In this document: piece by piece, positions 9,050 through 17,590 of the stretch
How positions within the stretch are numbered: position 1 is the stretch's first letter
How the letters are laid out: each line of letters opens with the position of its first letter
Assembly: GCA_015478855.1 (NCBI GenBank)
Contig: JADMKJ010000176.1
Location: forward strand, 1-64,000
Direction: 5' to 3'
Length of the DNA: 64,000 bases
Source: Proteiniphilum sp.
GTDB lineage: Bacteria; Bacteroidota; Bacteroidia; Bacteroidales; Dysgonomonadaceae
Translations under genes and position numbers: made by a program
The notes under the pieces: model-generated
What the model was told of the DNA's origin: nothing
Seen by the model: the letters and a program-made list of their open reading frames with translations, nothing else
Databases searched by the model: none

Positions 9050-11314
9050 CTACATCACCAGTACTTTCTTTACGGCGACAGCTCCGTCCACGGTTTTAAC
9101 TTTTACAATATAGACACCGTTGGGAAGATGTGCTGAGAAGTAGGACGCCCTGTTAATACTCATATCTGCACTTTCCTGATAAATCTTTTGTCCTGACGAG
9201 TAGTATATCTCCCATTCTTTCAACTCGTAGTTCGACTCAATAAAAATACGTTTAACTTCATTAGAGTAATAAACAGCCACCTCTGTATCCTCCATGTCGG
9301 GTACAACGGAGGTTGATTTGTTTCCCATCACATAGGGTGTCACCAGTAAAGATGTATTTACAGGGTTTTCAATATTTTCCGAAGATCTCACCCATCCTAT
9401 GTTGTGCTTCATCCATGCTGTGGCAACCACTCCCGAGCCGATTTTTCTCGGTTCGGCATTAAAGGCTGAGAAGCCGGATGGTACACCTTTTGCATCATAG
9501 TAGGAGATATAAAAAGCTCCGGAGACAGCTACCGGATTATCAAAAGCAATGTAATTTTCTACCTTATGACGCATATCACGTGTGGCGACAGGGAAGTGAT
9601 CATTACTGTAATATTCATAACTGTAATTGTAAGGCTGCTCATGCAAAAGGCGTTCCGGCTTCCCCTCACCCGAATAGACCCTTATTCTTATATCCATGTT
9701 CAGAATGTCATTGGTGGCGGGTGATGAGATGAAGACGCCCTCCAGTTGTGTTAAATCTTTCGCATAGTATTCCTCTGCAAATTCACTGTATCCATATGTG
9801 TTGTTGGTTGCGAACATTGGCACTGACTGGAACAGAGTTGTGACAGCTGTTTCATCTTCCCTGAAATTCTGATTCCTCGTATAAGGTGCATTCATATAGG
9901 GGTTGAACCCTTCCAGTTGTGTGAACTGCGAATTGATCGGATCAAGGTAATAGCTGATTGGGTGGGGATTTTCAATTGAACCTGCCACCTCCCAGAATTT
10001 ATTGAACGAAGCATATAAATCGGGTCCCCTGGGCGAGGTGCACGTGGATAATCCCCCTGTGAGTGTTCCGAGAATGCGCTTCTCATTGTCGAGCAGTGGT
10101 GATCCTGACGAACCACCCTCGGTAGCACCTTTGTCCCAGGATGTAACTGACCAGTGTGCGTTTGGCTCCATGTTGTACCTTGCATAGTCGAATGAACCTA
10201 TAGCGAGCTGACCCTCTTCAACCGCCACTTTTTTGATCCCCCCGTTAGGATGATGCACTCCGTGAATTGGAGCTGCAGGTGATGAACCTGCATTCCACCC
10301 TAAAAAATAGGGCTGATACTCCTTAGGTGCAGCCTGTTTGAATTTCAGGAGGGAGATATCATGTCTTTCACTAATGAGTACTGAATCTGCCGATGCCATG
10401 GTCATCTGTAAGGGACCACGTATATCCGTGGAACAGAGAGGTGAGTTATAATTGAAAAAAGCAACAATGCTGCCGGCAACGAGATCATATTTTCTGTTTG
10501 CCAGAAATTTAGCACTATAATCATCGTTCAGGCAATGTGTGGATGTAAGGAGATAAGGTGTTCCGTCTTCAGCTGAATTGTTTACGAGTGAACCGGTACA
10601 AAGGGTTTTCCCATTGATGATCAACAACAGGACACCACTGCCTGCTTGTATGTCTTCGGGATAGCATAATAAATTGGGATGACAACCCTGTAGAGGATCT
10701 CTCGGTTCTGCTGCTCTGAAGATTCCCCTGAAGTCATGATTCACTTCCCCGATCTCAATCTCACCCTTGAATGCAGCATTCACAGGCTCCTGATACTCTA
10801 CGATCAACTCATCACCTCCGACAGGTTGTATGGGGAGTAAATTCAGTTCTGTGTTGTTCAGGTGAGTGTATGAACCTAATATCTCTGATTGATCTGAATT
10901 ATAGACAAACACGCTAGCCCCTTCAGGGACTCTGAATTTTGAAAATAGTATATTCAATGAGTATGCACCCTTTGAGCGAATACCTACACGCCATACCTTC
11001 ATTTCTTCCCAGTGAAAGGTGATGCCGGAGTTGTCGGGACGGAGGAATACATGAAACTTGTGGGCGAACTCGAGGCTCCTGAAGCTGGCCTTGTCCTCTT
11101 CAGAGCGCCACAATGCTGCCTGATTACTGATGGTGGTCATCTCAACGAAGAGCTCTCCCTGCGGTGCAATTGATCGTACTCCCGCAGCTGTATGAAGCGG
11201 CAATGGTTTTCCTCCGTAGCTTATTTGACCGGTAATTGTTTGAAATGAAAACCATAACGTGATAAGTATGCTGCGTGTGAGGAGTGCTCGAACAGAGTGG
11301 GGCAGAGGTATCAT
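9050..11314 (-). CDS. Secreted trypsin-like serine endopeptidase with T9SS sorting domain
   Basis: This 754-residue protein has a signal peptide and an N-terminal beta-rich region. An S1-type protease domain (about residues 210-440) follows, resembling lysyl endopeptidases. The triad is visible: His260 in TSTHC, Asp319 in RHDISLLKF and Ser403 in GGSSGSP. The last roughly 75 residues, ending in GVYIVKVKTVDGAVAVKKVL, form a type A sorting domain used by the type IX secretion system. It is therefore expected at the cell surface or secreted for protein degradation. The gene stands alone between convergent and divergent neighbours. Confidence 0.9.
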   Translation of the reverse strand: MIPLPHSVRALLTRSILITLWFSFQTITGQISYGGKPLPLHTAAGVRSIAPQGELFVEMTTISNQAALWRSEEDKASFRSLEFAHKFHVFLRPDNSGITFHWEEMKVWRVGIRSKGAYSLNILFSKFRVPEGASVFVYNSDQSEILGSYTHLNNTELNLLPIQPVGGDELIVEYQEPVNAAFKGEIEIGEVNHDFRGIFRAAEPRDPLQGCHPNLLCYPEDIQAGSGVLLLIINGKTLCTGSLVNNSAEDGTPYLLTSTHCLNDDYSAKFLANRKYDLVAGSIVAFFNYNSPLCSTDIRGPLQMTMASADSVLISERHDISLLKFKQAAPKEYQPYFLGWNAGSSPAAPIHGVHHPNGGIKKVAVEEGQLAIGSFDYARYNMEPNAHWSVTSWDKGATEGGSSGSPLLDNEKRILGTLTGGLSTCTSPRGPDLYASFNKFWEVAGSIENPHPISYYLDPINSQFTQLEGFNPYMNAPYTRNQNFREDETAVTTLFQSVPMFATNNTYGYSEFAEEYYAKDLTQLEGVFISSPATNDILNMDIRIRVYSGEGKPERLLHEQPYNYSYEYYSNDHFPVATRDMRHKVENYIAFDNPVAVSGAFYISYYDAKGVPSGFSAFNAEPRKIGSGVVATAWMKHNIGWVRSSENIENPVNTSLLVTPYVMGNKSTSVVPDMEDTEVAVYYSNEVKRIFIESNYELKEWEIYYSSGQKIYQESADMSINRASYFSAHLPNGVYIVKVKTVDGAVAVKKVLVM

Positions 11315-11457
11315 GATTTGTTGCGTTTCAGATTTTTATTATACTTAAATATGTCAGCTTGTTTTCATCCTATTGCAGTGTGAAACAATTTTTCTCCTCT
11401 GCCCGTATGCGGTTTGAAAACATCCCTGCAAATGTAAGATTTTTTAAGAAATAGACG

Positions 11458-11465
11458 TACTTTTG
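11458..11465 (+). promoter_or_regulatory. -7 promoter element for the TIGR02757 gene
   Basis: TACTTTTG matches TAnnTTTG, 22 nt before the ATG at 11488. No clear -33 element is seen. Confidence 0.45.
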
Positions 11466-11487
11466 CAGTGAATAATTCGATTCTCAC

Positions 11488-12279
11488 ATGCATGATTTAA
11501 GAAGGTTCCTGAATGAGAAAGCCGATCAATACAATGATGTCTCATTTATTGAGAATGATCCTATCTCCATTCCCCACTCATTTTCGCAGAAGCAAGACCG
11601 TGAAATCATCGGTTTTTTTGCTGCCGTGCTGGCATGGGGGCAACGTAAGACAATCATTTCAAAATGCAGAGATCTCGTCCTCAGGCTCGGTGATGAGCCC
11701 TATCGGTTTGTCATGGAACATGGAGAAGACGATTTGAAAGCGCTCGAAGGTTTCAAACACCGCACCTTTAATGATACCGATCTGCTCTATTTCATAGATT
11801 ACTTCAGACGTCATTACAGTCAGCATGAAAGTCTGGAAGATGCTTTTCTACAGGATGGAGAATTCAGTTCGGTAGAACATTCTCTTATATGGTTTGAAAA
11901 TAGCTTTTTTGATCATCCTGATGCACCCCGGCGTTCGCGGAAGCATGTGGCAACACCTGCACGCAATGCTACATGCAAAAGACTCAACATGTTCCTGCGA
12001 TGGATGGTGAGACAGGATGCAAAGGGGGTTGATTTCGGATTGTGGAAGAGAATACCTCAAAGTGCACTCATTTGTCCGGTAGATGTGCATGTTGACAGGA
12101 CTGCACGCCGTTTAGGCCTCATCACACGTAAGCAGACTGATTGGAAGACAGCCCTTGAGCTCACGATGAACCTCAGGCAGCTGGACCCCTATGATCCGGC
12201 AAAGTATGATTTTGCACTTTTCGGGTTGTCCGTATCTCCTGATAATAAGGGCTATTCTCCTCCGTATTCCATCAGGTAA
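11488..12279 (+). CDS. TIGR02757 family protein (DUF2400)
   Basis: This 263-residue cytosolic protein belongs to a family of unknown function conserved in Bacteroidetes. Visible conserved segments are AAVLAWGQRKTI near residue 46, FKHRTFND, and CPVDVHVDRTARRLGL near residue 195. No catalytic motif that I can assign is apparent. Its 3' end overlaps the 3' end of prfB on the opposite strand by 28 bp. Confidence 0.8.
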   Translation: MHDLRRFLNEKADQYNDVSFIENDPISIPHSFSQKQDREIIGFFAAVLAWGQRKTIISKCRDLVLRLGDEPYRFVMEHGEDDLKALEGFKHRTFNDTDLLYFIDYFRRHYSQHESLEDAFLQDGEFSSVEHSLIWFENSFFDHPDAPRRSRKHVATPARNATCKRLNMFLRWMVRQDAKGVDFGLWKRIPQSALICPVDVHVDRTARRLGLITRKQTDWKTALELTMNLRQLDPYDPAKYDFALFGLSVSPDNKGYSPPYSIR

Positions 12280-13362
12280 GCTTTGATAAACTCATCCAGA
12301 TCACCATCCATTACACCATTCACATCTGATGACTGGTAGTTGGTACGATGGTCTTTCACGCGACGGTCATCGAAAACATAACTGCGAATCTGCGATCCCC
12401 ACTCGATCTTCTTCTTTCCCGCTTCAATGACAGCCTGTGCTGCACGGCGCTTTTCCAGTTCTATCTCGTAGAGTTGTGACTTGAGCAATCGCAGTGCATT
12501 CTCTCTGTTACCCATCTGTGAACGACTTTCAGTGTTCTCGATTACAATCTCCTGTTCTTCCCCTGTGTCGGGGTCTCTGAAGAGGTAATGCAGACGCACA
12601 CCCGTCTCGACCTTGTTCACATTCTGTCCACCAGCACCTGAGGAGCGGAAGGTGTCCCAGCTCAGATCGGCAGCATTGACTTCAATCTCGATGGTGTCAT
12701 CTACCAAAGGTACCACGAACACTGAAGCAAATGATGTCATACGCTTCCCCTGAGCATTGTAAGGAGATACACGCACAAGACGGTGCACACCGTTTTCACT
12801 TTTCAGAAAACCATATGCCAGATCACCCTCCACCTGGAGGGTTGCGGTTTTAATGCCCGCATCATCACCATCCTGCCAGTTGGTCACTGTGCTCTTGTAT
12901 TTTTTGCTCTCGCACCAGCGCTGGTACATGCGGAAAAGCATTGAAGCCCAGTCCTGACTTTCCGTGCCACCGGCACCCGCGTTGATCTTTAATACTGCAC
13001 CCAGCTTATCTTCTTCACGGCGAAGCATATTCTTTAATTCAAGATCTTCGATCAGTTTTATGACACGAGTGTACTGTGCATCAACCTCCTCTTCCGAGAC
13101 GATACCCTCCTTCACAAATTCGAATGCCAGCTGTAACTCATCTGCAGCCGCTTTCACATCATTGTATGAATTGATCCAGAATTTCAGTTCCCGCACCACC
13201 CTCATCTGTGTTTCTGCTGCCTTGGCGTCGTTCCAGAAATCAGGTGACTGGGTACGTAACTCTTCCTCCTCTAATTGGATACTCTTTGCATCGACGTCAA
13301 AGGTACCCCCTCAGCGCGTGCTCGCGCTCCAACACATCTTTAAGTTGGTCTGCAGTTATCAT
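12252..13362 (-). CDS. prfB: Peptide chain release factor 2, expressed by +1 programmed frameshift
   Basis: RF2 terminates translation at UGA and UAA. The ATG at 13362 opens a 21-codon frame ending at an in-frame TGA (13299-13297). The rest is in the +1 frame, so the 369-residue protein needs a frameshift at CTT-TGA-C. The site is canonical: AGG GGG TAC CTT TGA C, with an internal Shine-Dalgarno-like AGGGGG three bases before CTT. The downstream frame holds the GGQ motif (SGAGGQNVN) and the tripeptide anticodon motif SPYNA. A shorter reading from the ATG at 13205 would lose the N-terminal domain. The gene overlaps the convergent TIGR02757 gene by 28 bp. Confidence 0.96.
13284..13311 (-). promoter_or_regulatory. 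prfB +1 recoding site
   Basis: The order on the minus strand is AGGGGG, TAC, CTT, TGA, C. The CTT slippery codon, the UGA stop (13297-13299) with 3' C, and the spacing of AGGGGG match the E. coli prfB autoregulatory site. Low RF2 favours slippage and more RF2, which is known biology of this element. Confidence 0.96.
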
Positions 13363-13695
13363 AATTATATCGTTTTTATTTTCAGGGTTCAAAAATACAC
13401 ATAAAATGTCGATAAACCTGCACATTTTTAGATTTACAAACAGGTTATCAGTGATGGAACATAATGAATAATCCTTTTATCCTTTAGTGAATAACCTTTT
13501 TTGATTTTTGGTTTATATTTCTTAACAACGAATTGAACATTCCTGAGGGTCAGCTGTTTTAAAATAAAAACACTTGTATAATGTTTGGAGTATGAAGAAA
13601 TAAGGCGAAGCGATGTGGCTCCATGTTGGATCTGCACATCTTTTCTTAATGTTATATTTTTATGTTATTTTATCATTCTTTGAAAATGAACTACT
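13363..13695. other. 333-bp divergent intergenic region
   Basis: This gap lies between prfB and the DUF4870 gene. It holds the prfB -7 element (13390-13397). It also holds a plus-strand hairpin, GATGTG (13612-13617) with CACATC (13635-13640), with an inner TCCA/TGGA pairing and TTTTCTT after it, which could end a small RNA. No credible coding region was seen. Confidence 0.5.
13390..13397 (-). promoter_or_regulatory. -7 promoter element for prfB
   Basis: TATTTTTG on the minus strand matches TAnnTTTG and would start transcription about 20 nt before the ATG at 13362, which supports that start. Confidence 0.5.
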
Positions 13696-14142
13696 ATGGA
13701 AAATGAAACTGAAGTAAATGATGCCCGAAACATCCAGGAACAACCTGAGACAGTAGCAACACCGGAACAGAAAGGTGAATCATACAGTCGTCCCGGAGCT
13801 GATTCACAGAGAAGTAGTGCCTATCAAGGTGAAAAGAACAGCTCTATCGCGGTGATCTCCTATCTCACTATCATCGGGCTGGTGATCGCATTTGTGATGA
13901 ATAACGAGAAAAAAGAGGAGTTTGCCCGTTATCACATCCGGCAATCACTGGGATTGAACATTGCTGCACTGGCACTTAGTCTTGTTAATGTGATTCCTGT
14001 TTTGGGTTGGATTGTAAGTGTTGTCGGTTTTTTCATCCTTCTCTACATGTGGATTGTGGGCCTGATGAATGCCATCAATGGCAAAGAAAAAGCTGTACCT
14101 ATTCTTGGTAAACAGTTTGAAGAATGGTTCAAATCGATTTAA
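13696..14142 (+). CDS. DUF4870-like small membrane protein
   Basis: This 148-residue protein has a polar, Glu/Gln/Ser-rich N-terminus (about 50 residues). Three hydrophobic segments follow at about residues 53-68, 80-102 and 105-127. The motif EEFARYHIRQSLGLNI between the first two is typical of DUF4870/Tic20-like proteins. It is probably an inner-membrane protein of unknown role and is transcribed alone. Confidence 0.75.
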   Translation: MENETEVNDARNIQEQPETVATPEQKGESYSRPGADSQRSSAYQGEKNSSIAVISYLTIIGLVIAFVMNNEKKEEFARYHIRQSLGLNIAALALSLVNVIPVLGWIVSVVGFFILLYMWIVGLMNAINGKEKAVPILGKQFEEWFKSI

Positions 14143-14157
14143 GACAATTGCAATGTG

Positions 14158-15186
14158 CTAATCGCTTACCCGGATAAGATCACCCACTTTCAGTATCTCT
14201 CCCAGTTGTGGATTCCATGATCTTAACTGATCTACCGTACAATTATACCGGCGGGAGATGGAATAGAGCGTTTCACCCATCTTCACAGTGTGGTTTACGG
14301 GAGTGGATCTCTCTTTTTCCACCACTACGGGTTTTGGGATCTCAAGAGTGTCTTCTCTTAAAATAACGGCACTGTTTCTTGTATAGAAAGTGTCGTTATT
14401 CTTTTCGTCGGATGATTTTTCTTTCAGTGGGATGTTTTTCGATGAATCGTGCTGCACAAGGACAATAATCTCCTCTGTCGTCTCAACATTGATCTCTTTC
14501 TCAGCTACACTTTTCCGTGTAGTTTCCGCTACCCTGATCTTATTCTTTGCCGGTGGTGTGATCACTGGTATCACCATCTTTCCTGGTTCTTCTTTTGTGA
14601 CAGCTGGTGTAAACCTGTGATCCTTCGTGTTCCCTGCCATTCTCTGAGCCGCTGGTGCCGGCTCGTTATTTTTCAGTACTCTTCCCCCACGCAGGTAGCG
14701 TGATGCCCAATAGTATTCGGCAGATGAGGTGATGATCACACCATCACCGGTGGATGCATGTATAAATCGGAACTCGCCATCAGAAAGGGTTTCAGTGACA
14801 ATACCTACATGTCCCACTTTGCCGTTTTTTGTTCTTCCCTCAAAGAACACCAGATCTCCCTTTTGCAAATTCTCTTTTCGAGTAACAACGGGAAACTGTT
14901 TATCCTGTCCTGCAGAGCTGGGGTTGAGCCTAAAGCCAAACTCTTTAAAAACAAATGCGGTATATCCGGAGCAATCAAATGCGCGGGGACCTCTCGCTGC
15001 ATAGCGGTATGGTTTTCCCAAAAATTGCCTGCCATATCCAATAATCTCCTCCTGCAGTGTGACTGATTGGGATTTCTTGCGTGTGACGGTTGTTCTGCCG
15101 GCGCCACAAGAGACCAGGAGGAGTGATACAATTGTCATTGTGATAACCTTGTAACAAATAGTTTTGAAGGGTGTACCGGCTGCCAT
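14158..15186 (-). CDS. NlpC/P60 endopeptidase lipoprotein with LysM domain
   Basis: This 342-residue lipoprotein has lipobox LLVSC (Cys27). A C40 peptidase domain (about residues 45-170) carries catalytic Cys72 in FDCSGY, His126 in GHVGIV and His143 in FIHAS. A long polar linker leads to one C-terminal LysM domain (about residues 299-342). It should cut peptidoglycan stem peptides. I chose ATG 15186. A TTG at 15216 would extend it but lies inside the TAnnTTTG promoter element at 15214-15221, so it cannot be translated from that promoter. Confidence 0.92.
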   Translation of the reverse strand: MAAGTPFKTICYKVITMTIVSLLLVSCGAGRTTVTRKKSQSVTLQEEIIGYGRQFLGKPYRYAARGPRAFDCSGYTAFVFKEFGFRLNPSSAGQDKQFPVVTRKENLQKGDLVFFEGRTKNGKVGHVGIVTETLSDGEFRFIHASTGDGVIITSSAEYYWASRYLRGGRVLKNNEPAPAAQRMAGNTKDHRFTPAVTKEEPGKMVIPVITPPAKNKIRVAETTRKSVAEKEINVETTEEIIVLVQHDSSKNIPLKEKSSDEKNNDTFYTRNSAVILREDTLEIPKPVVVEKERSTPVNHTVKMGETLYSISRRYNCTVDQLRSWNPQLGEILKVGDLIRVSD

Positions 15187-15213
15187 GCAGGATTGATTAA
15201 TTACTTTGAGTGA

Positions 15214-15221
15214 CAAATTTA
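15214..15221 (-). promoter_or_regulatory. -7 promoter element for the NlpC/P60 gene
   Basis: TAAATTTG on the minus strand lies 27 nt upstream of ATG 15186 and excludes the longer TTG start. Confidence 0.55.
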
Positions 15222-15403
15222 CGCAAATTAACTGCCCTCAGGAACGATTTCATCTTTTTTTAATAAATCATCTTTTTTTTTAGGAATGAATAGCTGATCT
15301 TTGATCTAAACTATTTGATTGTTCTTTTGTTCTATCTCTTCAGTAATGAGGAGATATTGTTCACTGCATTTTTATTTATGATTCATATATTTAACTATTC
15401 AAC

Positions 15404-16009
15404 ATGGAGCAACTAAAAAACATCGTATTCGATTTCGGAGGTGTGCTGATCGACTGGAATCCTGAATATCTCTATCGGGATGTGTTTGAGACAGAAGAGG
15501 AGATGAACTGGTTTCTTGAGAATATTTGTAGTTACGACTGGAATATACTGCAGGATGGAGGCCGTCCCCTGGTTGAGGCAACCCGTCTGTTACAGGAGGA
15601 ACATCCTGAATACAGTGATCAGATAGCTATGTATTATGGCCGTTGGGAAGAGATGCTGGGTGGCACAATCACTGAGAATACGAAGCTCATTAAACCACTG
15701 AAAAAGAAATATAACGTTTACGGACTCACTAACTGGTCGGCTGAAACCATTCCGCTGGCAATGAAACGATACGACTTCTTCTCCGATCTTGATGGTATTG
15801 TAGTATCAGGTGACGAGAAAGCGTTGAAGCCCGATGCAGCATTGTACAGGATATTGCTGGGCCGATATGGTTTGAAGCCGGAGGAGTCTCTTTTTATTGA
15901 TGATAACGCAGCCAATATCGAAACGGCGCGTCAGCTAGGTTTCAGGGTTGTGCATTATACCGGTGATAAGAGTCTGGAAGAGTGGCTTCGAGACAACTCA
16001 ATTCTCTGA
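15404..16009 (+). CDS. HAD-superfamily hydrolase (YihX-like)
   Basis: This 201-residue HAD phosphatase has the nucleophile motif FDFGGVLIDW (Asp10), a small alpha-helical cap, LTNWS as motif II, and FIDDNAANIETA as motif IV. The DFGGV form of motif I places it near YihX/2-haloacid-dehalogenase-like sugar phosphatases rather than DxD phosphatases. The substrate cannot be read from sequence. It converges with the FAD oxidoreductase gene 9 bp away. Confidence 0.85.
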   Translation: MEQLKNIVFDFGGVLIDWNPEYLYRDVFETEEEMNWFLENICSYDWNILQDGGRPLVEATRLLQEEHPEYSDQIAMYYGRWEEMLGGTITENTKLIKPLKKKYNVYGLTNWSAETIPLAMKRYDFFSDLDGIVVSGDEKALKPDAALYRILLGRYGLKPEESLFIDDNAANIETARQLGFRVVHYTGDKSLEEWLRDNSIL

Positions 16010-16018
16010 AAGGTCCTA

Positions 16019-17221
16019 TTACCTGTCGAAGCGATAATAGTGTAATAAGGGGTCTGTTTCTCCGGCAAGGATCTTTAAAACCAGATCCATCCCCTGCACA
16101 GAGAAGGTGATTCCATTGCCTCCCAGCCCCAACACAAAAATGGCATTGGGGAAATCGGGATGCTCTCCGATGTAGGGAAGTCCATCTTTTGTGACCCCAA
16201 AAGCACCTGCCCAGCTGTAATCCTCAGTGAAGCGAAGTGTAGGAAAGAGATCCTCAATTTTCCGGTTTAAACGGGCTGTTTTTTTACTTTTAATCTTCTC
16301 ACTGATGCCGTTGTACTTATGGGGGATATCTTCACCACCCACAAGAAGTCGTTTATCGTCGGTGGTTCTCATATAGATATAGGGTTCTGCTGTATCCCAT
16401 ATTAATACATCTTTCAGGAGGGGGTAGAGGTTAAAATCCTCTTCACTCACACATGCAAACGTACTGATTACATCTGCATATTTCTGTTTGAACATTTTCA
16501 ATGTCTCAAAACCGGAACAGTAAATGATCTTTTTACATGATATCGTAAAGCCTTCCTCTGTAATCATCTCAACACCATCAACACCGTAGCTGAACTTTTC
16601 GACGGAAGTATGATCAAATACCCGCATTCCACTATCATGATTTTTTTTAATCAGCTCATGTGCTGTCTTAAAAGCGTCGATAGAAGCTCCCTCTTCAGAA
16701 AGGATGCCGGGATGAGATGTCATATGATAACGTGATTTTATCTCTTCCGGGGTAAGCCATTCCACATGAAAACCATGTTTTTCTCTATAAAGATACTCTT
16801 TCTTCAGGTCATCAATCGCCTTTCTTGAATGAGCTACCTGGAGAGATGTTTTACGTTCAAATCCTGTGTCAATATGTTCTTTCTTCACCAGCGATTCCAG
16901 GGTGCTGATAGATTGAATCCCAGCCCGGTAGCATTCAATTGCTCCCTGTTCTCCAATCATTTCTGCCAGCTTGTGCATCGGTACATCTATCTCGTACTGA
17001 AGCATGGAGGTGGTGGCCGATGAGCTGCCGGTGGCCACATCGCGCTTGTCAATCACAACAGTCCTGAAGCCTGCATTATGCAAGGTGTGGCTTATCAGTG
17101 CACCTGTGATGCCACTGCCAATTACAGCAATATCACACTCAATATTCTCCTGCAATGAAGGGTAGCTGTGAAGAATACCGTTTTTTAAAAGCCAGAATGA
17201 TTCGGGAGATCGCAAGTTCAT
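16019..17221 (-). CDS. FAD-dependent oxidoreductase (DAO family)
   Basis: This 400-residue protein has a Rossmann FAD site, VIGSGITGALIS (about residues 33-44), then VVIDKRDVATGSSSATT. The C-terminal GLGGNGITFSVQGMDL is typical of glycine/D-amino-acid oxidase-like enzymes. It probably oxidises an amine or amino acid; the substrate is unknown. There is no signal peptide and no Rieske domain. I start at ATG 17221, since the longer frame to 17245 begins with TTG and adds only eight residues. It is monocistronic. Confidence 0.87.
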   Translation of the reverse strand: MNLRSPESFWLLKNGILHSYPSLQENIECDIAVIGSGITGALISHTLHNAGFRTVVIDKRDVATGSSSATTSMLQYEIDVPMHKLAEMIGEQGAIECYRAGIQSISTLESLVKKEHIDTGFERKTSLQVAHSRKAIDDLKKEYLYREKHGFHVEWLTPEEIKSRYHMTSHPGILSEEGASIDAFKTAHELIKKNHDSGMRVFDHTSVEKFSYGVDGVEMITEEGFTISCKKIIYCSGFETLKMFKQKYADVISTFACVSEEDFNLYPLLKDVLIWDTAEPYIYMRTTDDKRLLVGGEDIPHKYNGISEKIKSKKTARLNRKIEDLFPTLRFTEDYSWAGAFGVTKDGLPYIGEHPDFPNAIFVLGLGGNGITFSVQGMDLVLKILAGETDPLLHYYRFDR

Positions 17222-17371
17222 GATGTAAATCTTTAGAGTGTTCAACTTAGAACAAGTTCAGGATTTATTTTGTTTACTCAATGTGAGTTATTAAGGTCGC
17301 TTTAACCAGAAATAGGAAAAACCGATAATAGATTTTAACCATTATACAGAATCACTTGTGTAGATAATTAC

Positions 17372-17379
17372 TATCTTTG
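17372..17379 (+). promoter_or_regulatory. metK: -7 promoter element for metK
   Basis: TATCTTTG matches TAnnTTTG. Transcription would begin near 17385, a few bases before the SAM-II-like motif, leaving a leader of about 205 nt. Confidence 0.6.
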
Positions 17380-17390
17380 CATCATAATCA

Positions 17391-17475
17391 CAGTGTGGAA
17401 AGATTTGAACTGCTTGCAACCACAGAAAAAAATGCTAAAAACCAATTTCTGCATTTCTTTTTCTTGCTACGGTTT
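17391..17475 (+). promoter_or_regulatory. Candidate SAM-II-like riboswitch in the metK leader
   Basis: In order the leader shows TGTGG (17394-17398), GATTTG (17402-17407), GCTTGCA (17412-17418), CCACA (17420-17424) and GCTAAA (17434-17439). TGTGG and CCACA form a 5-bp P1 stem. The conserved blocks GAUUU, UUGCA next to the 3' P1 strand, and GCUAAA occur in the order and spacing of SAM-II pseudoknots. The weak point is P2: no good partner for AACTG (17408-17412) lies directly after GCTAAA. CGGTT at 17470-17474, after a second GCTA, could pair with it. Position before metK fits SAM control. Confidence 0.5.
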
Positions 17476-17590
17476 TAAGGCTTTTCTTGCTCGTTAATAT
17501 ATTGAACCATTGGGTGAGTCGACTTCTTTCATTGTAGATGATACATGAACGGAGAGAACATCTTTATGAAAGCCCATATTTATAAGAAAA

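Larger units (their letters stand above)
17222..17590. other. 369-bp divergent region with the metK leader
   Basis: The right part holds the metK -7 element and a roughly 200-nt leader with a SAM-II-like signature (17391-17475). The rest of the leader is U-rich and has no open frame of note. The left part contains the start region of the FAD oxidoreductase gene; no clear minus-strand promoter was found. Confidence 0.6.

Noticed and set aside
13434-13637. 67-residue open frame in the prfB-DUF4870 gap
   Set aside because: Low-complexity, Lys-rich AT-driven translation without a recognisable domain or promoter.
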